41,374 nucleotides of DNA. It comes from Paractinoplanes toevensis. GTDB taxonomy: Bacteria > Actinomycetota > Actinomycetes > Mycobacteriales > Micromonosporaceae. Under the pieces are notes generated by a model. That model made no database searches and was not told the origin of the DNA. It worked only from the letters and a program-made list of their open reading frames with translations. The first letter of the stretch is position 1; each line of letters starts with the position of its first letter. Of this stretch, positions 1 through 8,161 are shown piece after piece. The position numbers were made by a program, and so were the translations under genes. The stretch covers positions 1 through 41,374 of the forward strand of contig NZ_BOQN01000012.1 of assembly GCF_018332695.1 (NCBI RefSeq). Direction: 5' to 3'.

Positions 1-307
1 AACCACCACTTGAAACCGCCGTCCGCACGCCAAGTCCACAAGGTCGCCCCTGGCCGGGCTGTCGGCGTCGGACATAGGCGGTATGTCATGTTCTTCTGAC
101 CGCTGGGTGGTCCAGGGTGTGGAAGCGCTGCTCATCAGGCGGGACCATGCCCAGGAAGCGGGACGACAACCCGGTATCCGAGCGCGGCGACCATCATGCG
201 GGAGGTCGATGGCCTTCCGCGCGATAAGTGTCCAGCTCTCCGTTTCGGGGAGCCTGGGCTGGGGTCACGTTCTTTCTGGAGTGGCGGGACCCGACCCGAA
301 AAGATCT
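1..307. other. Non-coding or unrecognised left flank
   Basis: I see no gene I can support here. Several short open frames exist on the plus strand, as expected at this GC content, but none has a recognisable motif or a convincing ribosome site. In the related mycobacterial gene order a phosphomannomutase lies on this side of the DUF3499 gene. I do not see its end in these 307 bases, so any such gene would begin outside the window. The last bases contain a small hairpin listed separately. Confidence 0.5.
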
Positions 308-319
308 CTAGTGGGTCGG
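291..319 (-). terminator. Possible hairpin at the 3' end of the DUF3499 gene
   Basis: CCGACCC at 291-297 and GGGTCGG at 313-319 form a perfect 7-bp inverted repeat with a 15-nt loop. It overlaps the stop of the minus-strand DUF3499 gene at 308. There is no T-run, and the loop is long, so its role as a terminator is only a suggestion. Confidence 0.25.
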
Positions 320-673
320 CGGAATCACCCGTAGGTGTCCACGCCGGCCCGTCTGGTGGCCGGGAAGGTCCTGCTCGTCGCTGCGCGGCGGCGGGGCCGG
401 CGGCCGGGCCGCCTCACGCACGGCGTCGGCCAGCGCGACCAGGTCGTCGGTGGTGGGGGGTGGGGGCGCGAAATCACCGTCGTGCCGAACCAGATCCCAG
501 CCTCGAGGGGCGGTGAGGCTGCGGGCGTGCGGCTCGCACAGGTCGTACGTGTGGGGCTCGGCGAACGCCGCCAAGGGGCCGACGACGGCGGTCGAGTCGT
601 TGTAGACGTAGGTCAGAGTGGCGACCGCCTGTCGGGGACAGCCGTTCCGGGAGCAGCGCCGTGGTGACCTCAC
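308..673 (-). CDS. DUF3499 family protein
   Basis: A 121-residue protein of the actinobacterial DUF3499 family, whose biochemical function is not known. The N-terminus begins with RSPRRCSRNGC, and the conserved block runs through TYVYNDSTAVVGPL to HTYDLCEPHA at about residues 21-50. Cys7, Cys12, Cys46 and His49 are arranged like a small zinc ribbon, which is inference from spacing. The C-terminal third is proline- and charge-rich and probably disordered. The start is GTG at 673, where the family normally begins. There is no Shine-Dalgarno, but TAACGT lies six bases upstream (680-685), so the message is probably leaderless. In mycobacteria the homologue sits next to the metallopeptidase-like gene and whiB2, as here. 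Confidence 0.88.
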   Translation of the reverse strand: MRSPRRCSRNGCPRQAVATLTYVYNDSTAVVGPLAAFAEPHTYDLCEPHARSLTAPRGWDLVRHDGDFAPPPPTTDDLVALADAVREAARPPAPPPRSDEQDLPGHQTGRRGHLRVIPPTH

Positions 674-679
674 GGCGGC

Positions 680-685
680 ACGTTA
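680..685 (-). promoter_or_regulatory. -10 element of the DUF3499 gene (leaderless)
   Basis: TAACGT on the minus strand ends six bases before the GTG start at 673. This is the spacing expected when transcription starts at the start codon, and no ribosome site is present. Confidence 0.5.
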
Positions 686-845
686 TCGCCCCGGAGGCGT
701 GCACGCGCCTCGAAACCGCGCGACACGCCGACCCGCCGTGCATCACGATTCGGCTATAGGCGGGTGACACGCCGCCCCGTTGGGACGAATTCCGGCCGGA
801 CACGCGGCGAAACCCGGCTGTCACCGAGTACCCCCTGCGGAGGAC

Positions 846-851
846 TAGAGT
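846..851 (+). promoter_or_regulatory. -10 element of the metallopeptidase-like gene (leaderless)
   Basis: TAGAGT is followed by six bases and then the GTG start at 858. No Shine-Dalgarno is present. I see no good -35 hexamer. Confidence 0.5.
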
Positions 852-857
852 TGCGAG

Positions 858-1325
858 GTGACCACCAGCCCTGAGCGCCGACGCAACACGGCCCGCAGAG
901 ACGGCCCGGGTCATCCGACCCGCCGCGATCGCCACGGCCGTGGTCTGCGCGGCCGGCTGGTGCCGGCGACCGTGCCCCTGGCCCGCACGAAAGCGGAGAT
1001 CTTCGACGATCTCGTGCTGGACACGGTCGAGAGCCTCGAGCGGCGCTACGCGAAAGAGCTGGCCGGCGTCGAGTTCGCGGTGGAGGACGTGCCTCCCGAT
1101 CTGAACGTCTACGACTCTGACGTGCTCGAGGACGGCGAGGTGCCGCTGGCCCGTCTGCTGCCCGGCCGCCCCGGCCGGCAGGAGCTTCCCCCTCGGATCG
1201 TGCTCTACCGGCGGCCGCTGGAGTTCCGGGCGATGGACCGCGAAGACCTCGCCGACCTCGTCCACGATGTGATCATCGAGCAGGTAGCCAACCTGCTCGG
1301 CGTTGATCCCGACGAGCTTTCTTAA
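858..1325 (+). CDS. Zincin-like metallopeptidase family protein with degenerate active site
   Basis: A 155-residue member of the small zincin-like metallopeptidase family (PF06262, formerly DUF1025). After an arginine-rich, probably disordered N-terminus (residues 1-45), the conserved core starts at RTKAEIFDDLVLDTVESL and ends near the C-terminus. Where the family carries the HExxH zinc motif this protein has H136-D137-V-I-I followed by E141. The catalytic Glu is changed to Asp and the second zinc His to Ile. Peptidase activity is therefore doubtful and it may be a structural or binding protein. The GTG start at 858 fits the upstream TAGAGT and a leaderless message. Its TAA stop overlaps the stop of the convergent whiB gene in the palindrome TTAA (1322-1325). 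The neighbours DUF3499 and whiB match the mycobacterial order. Confidence 0.85.
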   Translation: MTTSPERRRNTARRDGPGHPTRRDRHGRGLRGRLVPATVPLARTKAEIFDDLVLDTVESLERRYAKELAGVEFAVEDVPPDLNVYDSDVLEDGEVPLARLLPGRPGRQELPPRIVLYRRPLEFRAMDREDLADLVHDVIIEQVANLLGVDPDELS

Positions 1326-1579
1326 GCCACTCGCCGCTTCAGCTTGCGGCGTTCACGCTCGGACAGTCCACCCCAGATGCCGAAGCGTTCGTCGTGACCC
1401 AGTGCGTATTCCAGGCACTCCCCCTTGACCTCGCACCGGCCACAGATCCGCTTCGCCTCCCTGGTGGAGCCGCCCTTTTCCGGAAAGAAAGCTTCCGGAT
1501 CAGTCTGCGAACACAGCGCCCGCTCCTGCCACTCGGGCGCGTCCCCGAGCAGGTCTACCCCTTCAACCTGCGCTTCCAT
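1322..1579 (-). CDS. whiB: WhiB-family iron-sulfur transcription factor (WhiB/WhiB2 type)
   Basis: An 85-residue WhiB-like regulator. Cys23, Cys46, Cys49 and Cys55 are the four ligands of the [4Fe-4S] cluster. The G(I/V)WGG turn (FGIWGG, about residues 66-71) and the basic tail ERERRKLKRR, which contacts DNA, follow. The stretch WQERALCSQTDPEAFFPEKG is close to the WhiB2/WhmD/Streptomyces WhiB group, which controls septation and sporulation together with WhiA; that role is family knowledge. The frame stays open upstream to 1732, but ATG at 1579 is preferred because GGGAGG lies 7 nt before it and the family starts here. A good promoter with an overlapping palindrome lies about 120 bases upstream (1703-1732), giving a long leader. 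The stop overlaps that of the convergent gene. Confidence 0.95.
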   Translation of the reverse strand: MEAQVEGVDLLGDAPEWQERALCSQTDPEAFFPEKGGSTREAKRICGRCEVKGECLEYALGHDERFGIWGGLSERERRKLKRRVA

Positions 1580-1702
1580 CGGCGTGCCTCCCAATTCCCG
1601 CGCCGGCATCACTGCCGGCGCTGACCCCCCACGCACGCGGCGTGTTTTTTGCGGAGCGAACGCGAAAGTTACGTAGCGCCCGACCCCACAACCCCACCCG
1701 AA

Positions 1703-1732
1703 ATTACACGCGTGTAAGACGTGCGTCGTCAA
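1703..1732 (-). promoter_or_regulatory. whiB promoter with overlapping 14-bp palindrome
   Basis: On the minus strand TTGACG (1727-1732) and TGTAAT (1703-1708) are separated by 18 bases, a good sigma-70-type promoter pointing at whiB. The perfect palindrome TTACACGCGTGTAA (1704-1717) overlaps the -10 and the spacer, the usual place for a repressor operator. It does not fit the BldD pattern as I know it, because the half-sites are spaced by an even number. The regulator is unknown. Confidence 0.5.
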
Positions 1733-1865
1733 GCCGAACCTGATAAATAGGCCCGTTTCCCCGGCGCGCCTTCGGCGCGTCGTGGTCCCGTTCCTGCCCT
1801 ATCTCTCAGGAGCCACACAGGGTTACGCCACCCTGGCGCGTCACGTCCAATTTAACCCGATTTGT

Positions 1866-1883
1866 GACCTTGTAACCAAGGTC
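1866..1883 (-). terminator. Candidate terminator of the FO synthase gene
   Basis: GACCTTG and CAAGGTC form a perfect 7-bp stem with the loop TAAC, 33 bases beyond the FO synthase stop. On the minus strand it is followed by an A/T-richer stretch but not by a clean U-run. Confidence 0.4.
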
Positions 1884-1916
1884 CATTCGGTTGAGGTGAT
1901 CAACCCGACAGGGGGG

Positions 1917-4424
1917 CTACCTGCGGCCGTACACAGTCGTTCTCTCCACCGCCGGCCGTCCGGCCGCCGCCGCGAGCTCCTTCAGCTCCGCAACCGTGCG
2001 GGCCGAGCCGTGCTCCGAGCCCGCCATCCGGGAGATCGTCTCCTCCATCAGGGTGCCGCCAAGATCATTGCAACCGCTGTTGAGCATCACCCGGGTGCCG
2101 TCGTCGCCCAGCTTCACCCAGGAGCACTGGATGTTGTTGATCCGGCCGTGCAGCAGGACCCGGGCCATCGCGTGCACGACCCGGTTCTCCCGCCAGGTCG
2201 GGCCGGGGCGGGCCAGGCCGGCGAGGTAGATCGGGGCGTTGGTGTGGATGAACGGCAGGGCCACGAACTCGGTGAAGCCACCGGTCACGTCCTGGATGCC
2301 GGCCAGCACCCGGAAATGGCCGAGCCACTGCCGAGGGTGGTCGACGTGGCCGTACATCATGGTCGAACTCGACCGGATGCCCACCTGGTGGGCCGTGGTG
2401 ACCACGTCGATCCAGGTGCTGGCGGGCAGCTTGCCCTTGGTGAGCACCCAGCGCACGTCGTCGTCGAGGATCTCGGCGGCGGTGCCCGGGATGGTGTCGA
2501 GGCCGGCCTCGTGCAGCTCGGTCAGCCACTCCCGGATCGGCACGCCGGCCTTGGACGCGGCCGTGACGATCTCCATCGGGGAGTACGCGTGCACGTGCAT
2601 GCCGGGCACCCGCTGCTTCACGGCGCGCACCAGATCGGCGTACGCGGTGATCGGCATCTTGGGGTCGATGCCGCCCTGCATGCAGACCTCGGAGGCACCG
2701 TCCTGCCAGGCCTGCTCGGCCCGGTCGGCGACCTGCTCGACGCTCAGCCGGTAGGCGTCCGCGTCCTTCTCCCGCTGGGCGAACGCGCAGAACCGGCAGC
2801 CGACGTAACAGACGTTGGTGAAGTTGATGTTCCGGTTCACCACATAGGTGATGTCGTCGCCGTTGACCTCCTTACGCAGGTCGTCGGCGATTCGGGCGAG
2901 TTCGTCGAGCGCCGAACCGTCCGCGTTGAACAGGGCCATCGCCTTGTCCTCGTGCTCCGGCAGCAGCAGCGCGGCCGGGTTCTCGCCGGCCAGCTTGAGG
3001 CCCGCGAGCACGTCGGTCGGCAGGCTCTTGGCGCTGTCCGTGGTGATGTGCGCGGCGACCTCGGTCCAGTCGCCGTAGACATCGTCGAAGTCGGAGCGGC
3101 GATCGCCGGTGCGACCGGTGGTGTCGATCGTGGCGAACAGATCGGTGCGGCCGGTGCCGAACGCGTCGTCCGGCTCCTGCCACGGCATCCCGGTGGGGAT
3201 CGCCTCTTCGTCGGCCAAGCCGTCGGGCAAAGCCAGCGCTGCCACGTGGGCCGCGAGGCGGGGATCCAGCCAGCCCTCGTTGGCGCGCTTCACGAACTCC
3301 GGATAGATCGTGAGTCGCTCCCGCAGGACGAATCCGGCTTCAGCCGATTTTTCCCGCAGAAGGTCGATCTGCGGCCATGGCCGCTCCGGGTTCACGTGGT
3401 CCGGGGTCACCGGCGAGACGCCACCCCAGTCGTCGATGCCGGCCTTCAGCAGCAGGGAGAACTCGGCGTCGATCAGGTTCGGCGGGGCCTGGATGCGGGC
3501 CCGCGGGCCCAGGATGATCCGGCCCACCGCCACGGTCGCGGCCAGCTCACGCAGCTCCGCGTCCGGCATCCCGCGCATCGCCGTGTCCGGCTTCGCGCGG
3601 AAGTTCTGGATGATGACCTCTTGGATGTGCCCGTACTCCCGGGCGGTGCGGCGCATCGCGAACAGCGCGTCGACCCGCTCGGCCCGGGTCTCGCCGATGC
3701 CGATCAGGATGCCGGTGGTGAACGGGACGCCCACCCGGCCGGCATCGTCGAGCACGCGTAGGCGTACCGCCGGCTCTTTGTCCGGCGAGCCGTAATGCGG
3801 ACCGCCGGGCTCGGACCACAGCCGGGTGGCCGTGGTCTCCAGCATCATGCCCATGCTCGGCGCCACCGGCTTGAGCCGCTGCAGCTCGGCCCAGCTCAGC
3901 ACGCCCGGGTTGAGGTGCGGCAGCAGGCCGGTCTCCTCGAGCACCGCGATCGCGCAGGCCCGCACGTAGTCGAGGGTGGAGTCGTAACCGCGCTCGTCCA
4001 GCCACTCCCGGGCCGCGGGCCACCGCTCCTCCGGCCGGTCGCCCAGCGTGAACAGCGCTTCCTTGCAACCCTGCGCCGCGCCCTGGCGGGCGATCTCGAG
4101 GACCTCGTCGCGCTCCAGGAACGCCGCCGGCAGGCGGTGCGGCACGGTCGCGAAAGTGCAGTAATGGCAGCGGTCGCGGCAGAGCCGCGTCAGCGGGATG
4201 AAAACCTTACGAGAGTACGTGACGACGCCCTCCCGGCCGGCCAGGCGCAGACCGGAGTCCCGGATGCCGCCGGCGATCGCCAGCAGGTCGTCGAGCGGAT
4301 CACCGGTGGCCGCCAGCAGCGCGGCGGCCTCCTCGGCATCGATGGCCTTGCCGTCGGCGGCGCGGCGCAGGGCGCGGCGAATACTCGCCTCGGTCGGAAC
4401 CGGTTCCTCGTTGACCTTTACCAC
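1917..4424 (-). CDS. fbiC: FO synthase (CofG-CofH fusion, radical SAM)
   Basis: This makes 7,8-didemethyl-8-hydroxy-5-deazariboflavin (FO), the chromophore of coenzyme F420, from tyrosine and a ribityl-aminouracil intermediate. Two radical SAM domains are fused. The CofG-like half has C82-R-D-R-C86-H-Y-C89. The CofH-like half has C539-Y-V-G-C543-R-F-C546. Both are complete CxxxCxxC cluster motifs, and the 835-residue length suits the actinobacterial fusion. The frame is open back to 4496. I chose GTG at 4424 because the conserved region begins soon after, and TAGGCT lies 7 nt upstream (4432-4437), indicating a leaderless message. In mycobacteria fbiC is far from fbiA-fbiB; here it lies only about 1 kb from them. 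It is probably expressed constitutively from its own promoter. Confidence 0.96.
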   Translation of the reverse strand: MVKVNEEPVPTEASIRRALRRAADGKAIDAEEAAALLAATGDPLDDLLAIAGGIRDSGLRLAGREGVVTYSRKVFIPLTRLCRDRCHYCTFATVPHRLPAAFLERDEVLEIARQGAAQGCKEALFTLGDRPEERWPAAREWLDERGYDSTLDYVRACAIAVLEETGLLPHLNPGVLSWAELQRLKPVAPSMGMMLETTATRLWSEPGGPHYGSPDKEPAVRLRVLDDAGRVGVPFTTGILIGIGETRAERVDALFAMRRTAREYGHIQEVIIQNFRAKPDTAMRGMPDAELRELAATVAVGRIILGPRARIQAPPNLIDAEFSLLLKAGIDDWGGVSPVTPDHVNPERPWPQIDLLREKSAEAGFVLRERLTIYPEFVKRANEGWLDPRLAAHVAALALPDGLADEEAIPTGMPWQEPDDAFGTGRTDLFATIDTTGRTGDRRSDFDDVYGDWTEVAAHITTDSAKSLPTDVLAGLKLAGENPAALLLPEHEDKAMALFNADGSALDELARIADDLRKEVNGDDITYVVNRNINFTNVCYVGCRFCAFAQREKDADAYRLSVEQVADRAEQAWQDGASEVCMQGGIDPKMPITAYADLVRAVKQRVPGMHVHAYSPMEIVTAASKAGVPIREWLTELHEAGLDTIPGTAAEILDDDVRWVLTKGKLPASTWIDVVTTAHQVGIRSSSTMMYGHVDHPRQWLGHFRVLAGIQDVTGGFTEFVALPFIHTNAPIYLAGLARPGPTWRENRVVHAMARVLLHGRINNIQCSWVKLGDDGTRVMLNSGCNDLGGTLMEETISRMAGSEHGSARTVAELKELAAAAGRPAVERTTVYGRR

Positions 4425-4431
4425 GCAGTGC

Positions 4432-4437
4432 AGCCTA
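4432..4437 (-). promoter_or_regulatory. -10 element of the FO synthase gene (leaderless)
   Basis: TAGGCT on the minus strand is followed by seven bases and the GTG at 4424. No Shine-Dalgarno is visible. Confidence 0.45.
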
Positions 4438-4516
4438 GGCCGGAAACTGACCGGTTGCCCCGGTCGTGCCCGGGCGCGCGCAGTGGAATAGGACACGGCG
4501 CCCGGGCACGCGGCGT

Positions 4517-5422
4517 TTACTGCCGGGGCGGATCCTGATCGGCCGGCCCGTAGCCCGGCCGGTCATCGGTGATCTTCTGGGTGCGGTCCTCGCCCTCGGC
4601 CTGCGGTGCGGCCTGCGGCACGACCTGAGTGGGCTCGCTCGCGGGAGCGGCCGGCGGGGTGAACGCGGCCGGCGGCGGGGCGGTGGGCATCGGCGTCGCC
4701 GGCTGGTTCCACGTCGGGGCCGGCTGGCCGTACATTCCCGGGGCCGCGTAGCCCGGCTGGCCGGGCGCCGGCGGGTAACCGCCCTGCGCGGGCGGACCGC
4801 TCTGCGGCGGCGCACCGAACGGCTGGGCCGGGCCGGGGTGGCCGGGAGCGGGCTGGCCGGGCGGCGGGCCGTAGCCGGGCTGGCCCGGGAAGGCGCCGGC
4901 CTGGTTGTACTGCGGCTGGCCGTAGACGCCCGGCTGCGCCTTCGGGCGCGGCGTGTAGAACATGTTGCGCCAGATCAGGAACACCGCGTAGGCCGCGACG
5001 GCGAAGACGGCGAGCCACGCCACCCGCACGAGCAGACCCTCGAACGCGCTGCGGGCGCCGTTGTGGCCGGCCTCGTTGATCAGGCCGATCAGCACGCCGA
5101 AGAACAACCCGAACACGGCCATCACCGCGTACTCCACGACGGCCACGATGACGATCAGCTGCGCCTTCGGGTGTCGCGGCTCGACCAGCAGCGAGAGCAG
5201 GACGGCCCCGATCGGGAAGGCGATGGTGGCAAGGTTGATGAAGCCGCCGAAGCTGCCCTGGGTGCGGTAGCTGAAGCCGTCGCCGAACAGGTCGACGATC
5301 GCCACGAGCAGGAACACGGCAACCGCCCCGACCAGGGCATATGCCGCGAGATCGCGGAGGGGGCGAAGGTACTGGCCGGCCGATCTGCCCTCGCCCGGCG
5401 TGGGCTGCGGTTGGCTGGTCAC
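4517..5422 (-). CDS. Four-helix membrane protein with Pro/Gly-rich C-terminal tail
   Basis: A 301-residue protein I do not recognise. Four hydrophobic segments are visible at about residues 26-46, 60-80, 88-113 and 132-151. They are followed by a cytoplasmic tail (160-301) rich in Pro, Gly, Gln and Tyr with repeated PGY, GQP and APP motifs, ending in a charged stretch. Such tails are common in actinobacterial membrane proteins and are probably disordered. The start GTG at 5422 has a clear ribosome site (AGGGAGA). It lies between the FO synthase and fbiA and is divergent from fbiA. Nothing in the sequence links it to F420 chemistry, so the proximity may be incidental. Confidence 0.82.
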   Translation of the reverse strand: MTSQPQPTPGEGRSAGQYLRPLRDLAAYALVGAVAVFLLVAIVDLFGDGFSYRTQGSFGGFINLATIAFPIGAVLLSLLVEPRHPKAQLIVIVAVVEYAVMAVFGLFFGVLIGLINEAGHNGARSAFEGLLVRVAWLAVFAVAAYAVFLIWRNMFYTPRPKAQPGVYGQPQYNQAGAFPGQPGYGPPPGQPAPGHPGPAQPFGAPPQSGPPAQGGYPPAPGQPGYAAPGMYGQPAPTWNQPATPMPTAPPPAAFTPPAAPASEPTQVVPQAAPQAEGEDRTQKITDDRPGYGPADQDPPRQ

Positions 5423-5536
5423 GGATTCTCCCTGACGGATGATGATTTTGAGACCGGCCCAGCGTAGACCGGTCGTGCATGTGGCGCCGCTTACCCGGAG
5501 GGCACTTCTGTCATACCCGTGCGGGAAGATGTCGCC

Positions 5537-6493
5537 ATGCGGATCGTGGTCCTCACCGGCGGTATCGGCGGTGCGAAATTCCTCGTCGGCGTGCGTGCCC
5601 ATGCGCGGGCCATCGGCGCCGACGTCACCGCCGTGGTCAACGTCGGCGACGACGTGCGCATGCACGGCCTGCAGATCTGCCCCGACCTCGACAGCGTGAT
5701 GTACACGCTGGGCGGCGCCCACGACCCCGAGCGGGGCTGGGGCCGGGTCGGCGAGAGCTGGGTGGTCAAGGAGGAGCTCGCCGCCTACGGCGTCGAGCCG
5801 TCGTGGTTCGGCTTGGGCGACAAGGACACGGCCACCCATCTCGTACGCACCCAGATGCTCAGCGCCGGTTTTCCCCTGTCCGCCGTCACGGCGGCGTTGT
5901 GCGAGCGCTGGCAGCCCGGCGTCACGCTGCTCCCGGCCACCGACGACCGGCTCGAGACGCACGTGGTGGTCGATGTCGACGGCGAGCGCAAGGCCATCCA
6001 CTTCCAGGAGTGGTGGGTCCGCTACCGCGGCGACCTGCCCACCCACCGCTTCGTGTTCGTCGGTGCCGACGCGGCGAAACCGGCCCCCGGCGTCCTCGAC
6101 GCGATCGCGGCCGCCGACGTGGTGCTGCTGGCCCCGAGCAACCCGGTGGTCAGCATCGCCCCGATCCTCGCGGTCGACCCGATCCGCGAGGCCCTGATCG
6201 GCACCTCCGCCCCGGTCGTCGGGGTCTCCCCGATCATCGGCGAGTCCCCGATCCGCGGCATGGCCGACAAGTGCCTGGCCACCCTCGGTGTGGCGGTGAG
6301 CGCGGCCGGCGTGGGCGCGCTCTACGGCAGCCGCGCCGACAACGGCCTGCTCGACGGCTGGCTGGTCGACAGCACCGACGCCGGCACCGAGGTGCCCGGC
6401 GTCCCCACCCGGGCCGTCCCGCTGTGGATGACCTCCGAGGAGACGACCGCCCAGATGGTGCGCGACGCCCTGTCCCTGGCCGGTGTCTCGTGA
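5537..6493 (+). CDS. fbiA: 2-phospho-L-lactate transferase / dehydro-F420-0 synthase (FbiA/CofD)
   Basis: FbiA joins FO to the phospho-lactyl or phosphoenolpyruvyl group of an activated GDP intermediate, giving F420-0 or dehydro-F420-0. The 318-residue protein opens with the nucleotide-binding segment VVLTGGIGGAKFL and contains the family blocks VVNVGDD, GLQICPDLDSVMYTL, GLGDKDTATHL and SNPVVSI. The length is normal for the family. ATG at 5537 is preferred to an in-frame GTG at 5519 because the conserved MRIVVLTGG starts there and GGGAAG lies upstream. The stop overlaps the fbiB start by four bases (GTGA at 6490-6493), indicating translational coupling. The partner FbiD that makes the activated substrate is not in this window. 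Confidence 0.96.
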   Translation: MRIVVLTGGIGGAKFLVGVRAHARAIGADVTAVVNVGDDVRMHGLQICPDLDSVMYTLGGAHDPERGWGRVGESWVVKEELAAYGVEPSWFGLGDKDTATHLVRTQMLSAGFPLSAVTAALCERWQPGVTLLPATDDRLETHVVVDVDGERKAIHFQEWWVRYRGDLPTHRFVFVGADAAKPAPGVLDAIAAADVVLLAPSNPVVSIAPILAVDPIREALIGTSAPVVGVSPIIGESPIRGMADKCLATLGVAVSAAGVGALYGSRADNGLLDGWLVDSTDAGTEVPGVPTRAVPLWMTSEETTAQMVRDALSLAGVS

Positions 6494-7545
6494 CCGGGCT
6501 TCAGATCCGGCCGGTGCACGGCATCGGTGACGTCACCGCCGGCGACGACCTGGTCGAGCTGATCGCGGCGGCCGCCCCCTGGCTCGCCGACGGCGACGTC
6601 CTGGTCGTGACCAGCAAAATCGTCTCCAAGGCCGAGGGCAACCTGGTCGAGGTCCCGGCCGACGGCCCCGAGCGTGACGCCGCCCGGGCCGCCACCCTGG
6701 CCGCCGAGACCGCCCGGGTCGTGGCCCGCCGCGGCCCCACCACGATCGTGCAGACCCACCACGGTTTCGTGATGGCCGCGGCCGGCATCGACGCCTCCAA
6801 CGTCGACAAGACCCACCTGGTCCTGCTGCCGGCCGACCCCGACGCGTCAGCCCGCAGCCTGCGCGCCGGTTTCCGGGCGCGCGGCCTCGACGTGGCGGTC
6901 ATCATCTCCGACACGATGGGCCGGGCCTGGCGCAACGGCCTGACCGACGTCGCGCTCGGCGCCGCCGGCATCCCACCGTTCCGCGACCACCGCGGCGAGA
7001 CCGACCCCTACGGCAACGAACTGCAGATCACCCAGATGGCCGTGATCGACGAGCTGTCCGCGGCCGGCGAGCTGGTCAAGGGCAAGGTCGACAACGTCCC
7101 GGTGGCCGTGGTGCGCGGCTACCTGAAAGCCACCGCGACCGACGGCCCCGGCGCGGCCCCGCTGCTGCGCGACGCCGAGAGCGACATGTTCAGCCTGGGC
7201 ACCGCCGAGGCCCGGGCGGCCGGCCTGCGCGACGCCGCCCAACTGCCCGACACCCTCCAGCACGACCATCCCGCCCCACCGGTCGACCCGGAGGCGGTGC
7301 AACGCGCCCTGGAGACGGTGGCGACCCACCTGTCCCGCACCACGACGGTCACCCCCGCCGAGCCCTCGGCCACCAACGCCGTCGCGCTGCACCTGCAGAC
7401 CCGCGACACCACCGCCGCCGGCCTGATCCGCCTCGGCGCCGACGCCCACCGCCTCCGCGCCGCCCTGGCTGCCGAGTCGGTGACGAGCATCCCGCTACCG
7501 CACGACGACGGCATCCGCCTGGAATTGTCCGGAGCCGCGGAATGA
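6490..7545 (+). CDS. fbiB: Coenzyme F420-0:L-glutamate ligase, without the C-terminal reductase domain
   Basis: It adds glutamate residues to F420-0. Residues 1 to about 245 form a complete CofE domain with VVTSKIVSKAEGN, VQTHHGFVMAAAGID, ISDTMGRAWRNGLTDVALG and GYGNEL-type (PYGNELQIT) motifs. Mycobacterial FbiB (about 448 residues) continues with an FMN nitroreductase-fold domain that reduces dehydro-F420-0. This protein is only 351 residues. Its last ~105 residues start with a similar-looking PPVDPEAVQRAL linker but show no recognisable nitroreductase motifs. The reductase step may therefore be done by another enzyme, or the tail is a diverged remnant. GTG at 6490 overlaps the fbiA stop. 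A Nudix gene follows after 46 bases. Confidence 0.93.
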   Translation: MTGLQIRPVHGIGDVTAGDDLVELIAAAAPWLADGDVLVVTSKIVSKAEGNLVEVPADGPERDAARAATLAAETARVVARRGPTTIVQTHHGFVMAAAGIDASNVDKTHLVLLPADPDASARSLRAGFRARGLDVAVIISDTMGRAWRNGLTDVALGAAGIPPFRDHRGETDPYGNELQITQMAVIDELSAAGELVKGKVDNVPVAVVRGYLKATATDGPGAAPLLRDAESDMFSLGTAEARAAGLRDAAQLPDTLQHDHPAPPVDPEAVQRALETVATHLSRTTTVTPAEPSATNAVALHLQTRDTTAAGLIRLGADAHRLRAALAAESVTSIPLPHDDGIRLELSGAAE

Positions 7546-7591
7546 GCGCGACGTGCCGCGACATCCCTCTCGAACTCCTTGGAGCCGCCAC

Positions 7592-8149
7592 GTGAGCGCC
7601 CTCTACGACGACGCGGTCCGGGTGCTCGGCGCCTGGCGGGCCACCACCGAGGAGGGCGACCTGGCCCGCAAGCGCGCCCTCGAGCTGCTCACGGCCGGCC
7701 CGGTCGCGATGACCAGGGCGCACCGGCCCGGCCACATCACGGCCAGCGCGCTGGTCGTCGACCCCGACGGCCGGGTTCTCCTCTGCCTGCACGGCCGACT
7801 GGGCAAGTGGATGCAGCTGGGCGGCCACTGCGAGCCCGGCGACGACACCCTCGCCGCGGCGGCCCTGCGCGAGGCCACCGAGGAGTCCGGCATCCCCGGC
7901 CTGCGCCTGGACCCCGACCCGATCGACGTGGACGTCCACGAGGTCCGCTGCGGCGGCGCGGAGGGCACGCCGGCGACCCCGTCGGTGCACTACGACGTGC
8001 GCTTCCTGGTCCACAGTCCGGCCGGCGCGACCGAGCAGATCAGCGAGGAGTCCTCGGCCCTGGGCTGGTTCACCCCCGACGCGCTGCCGTCTCCGCTGGC
8101 CTTGGCGACGGCCCGCCAGATCCCCCCGGCGCTATCCCGCCTGAGCTGA
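7592..8149 (+). CDS. Nudix hydrolase
   Basis: A 185-residue Nudix-fold pyrophosphohydrolase of unknown substrate. The Nudix box lies at about residues 77-101 (GGHCEPGDD, then LREATEESGI). Compared with the canonical G-x5-E-x7-REUxEExGU spacing it has one extra residue in the loop, while the catalytic REATEE helix is intact. The flanking beta strands (ITASALVVDPDGRVLLCLH and YDVRFLV) fit the fold. GTG at 7592 has TTGGAG upstream. It follows fbiB by 46 bases on the same strand and is probably co-transcribed, so a nucleotide-housekeeping role beside F420 synthesis is possible. That link is inference. The stop lies inside a hairpin shared with the convergent gene. Confidence 0.9.
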   Translation: MSALYDDAVRVLGAWRATTEEGDLARKRALELLTAGPVAMTRAHRPGHITASALVVDPDGRVLLCLHGRLGKWMQLGGHCEPGDDTLAAAALREATEESGIPGLRLDPDPIDVDVHEVRCGGAEGTPATPSVHYDVRFLVHSPAGATEQISEESSALGWFTPDALPSPLALATARQIPPALSRLS

Positions 8150-8161
8150 CCAAGTCAGCTC
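8143..8161. terminator. Inverted repeat spanning both convergent stop codons
   Basis: GAGCTGAC and GTCAGCTC are perfect 8-bp arms with a CAA spacer. The repeat contains the TGA of the Nudix gene and the TGA of the gene read from the other strand, so one hairpin could serve transcription from both sides. No U-run follows on either side. Confidence 0.4.

Larger units (their letters stand above)
1580..1916. other. Intergenic region between whiB and the FO synthase gene
   Basis: No gene is seen. Reading the minus strand, it contains hairpins downstream of the FO synthase stop (1866-1883 and a smaller GC stem at 1765-1779, CGCGCC-TTC-GGCGCG), then the whiB promoter and palindrome (1703-1732), then a leader of about 117 bases ending in the strong whiB ribosome site. 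It is visibly more AT-rich than its surroundings between about 1640 and 1760. Confidence 0.6.

Noticed and set aside
1..307. Mobile-element remnant or end of a phosphomannomutase gene
   Set aside because: I examined both strands and found no transposase or phosphomannomutase motif, no terminal repeats and no convincing start.
1580..1732. Longer whiB product starting at 1732 or 1609
   Set aside because: The extension has no similarity to the family, crosses the promoter and palindrome, and the best ribosome site belongs to ATG 1579.
1782..3761. A 659-codon open frame on the plus strand opposite the FO synthase gene
   Set aside because: It is an antisense shadow caused by high GC at third positions. 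It has no recognisable domain, and the opposite strand encodes two complete radical SAM motifs.
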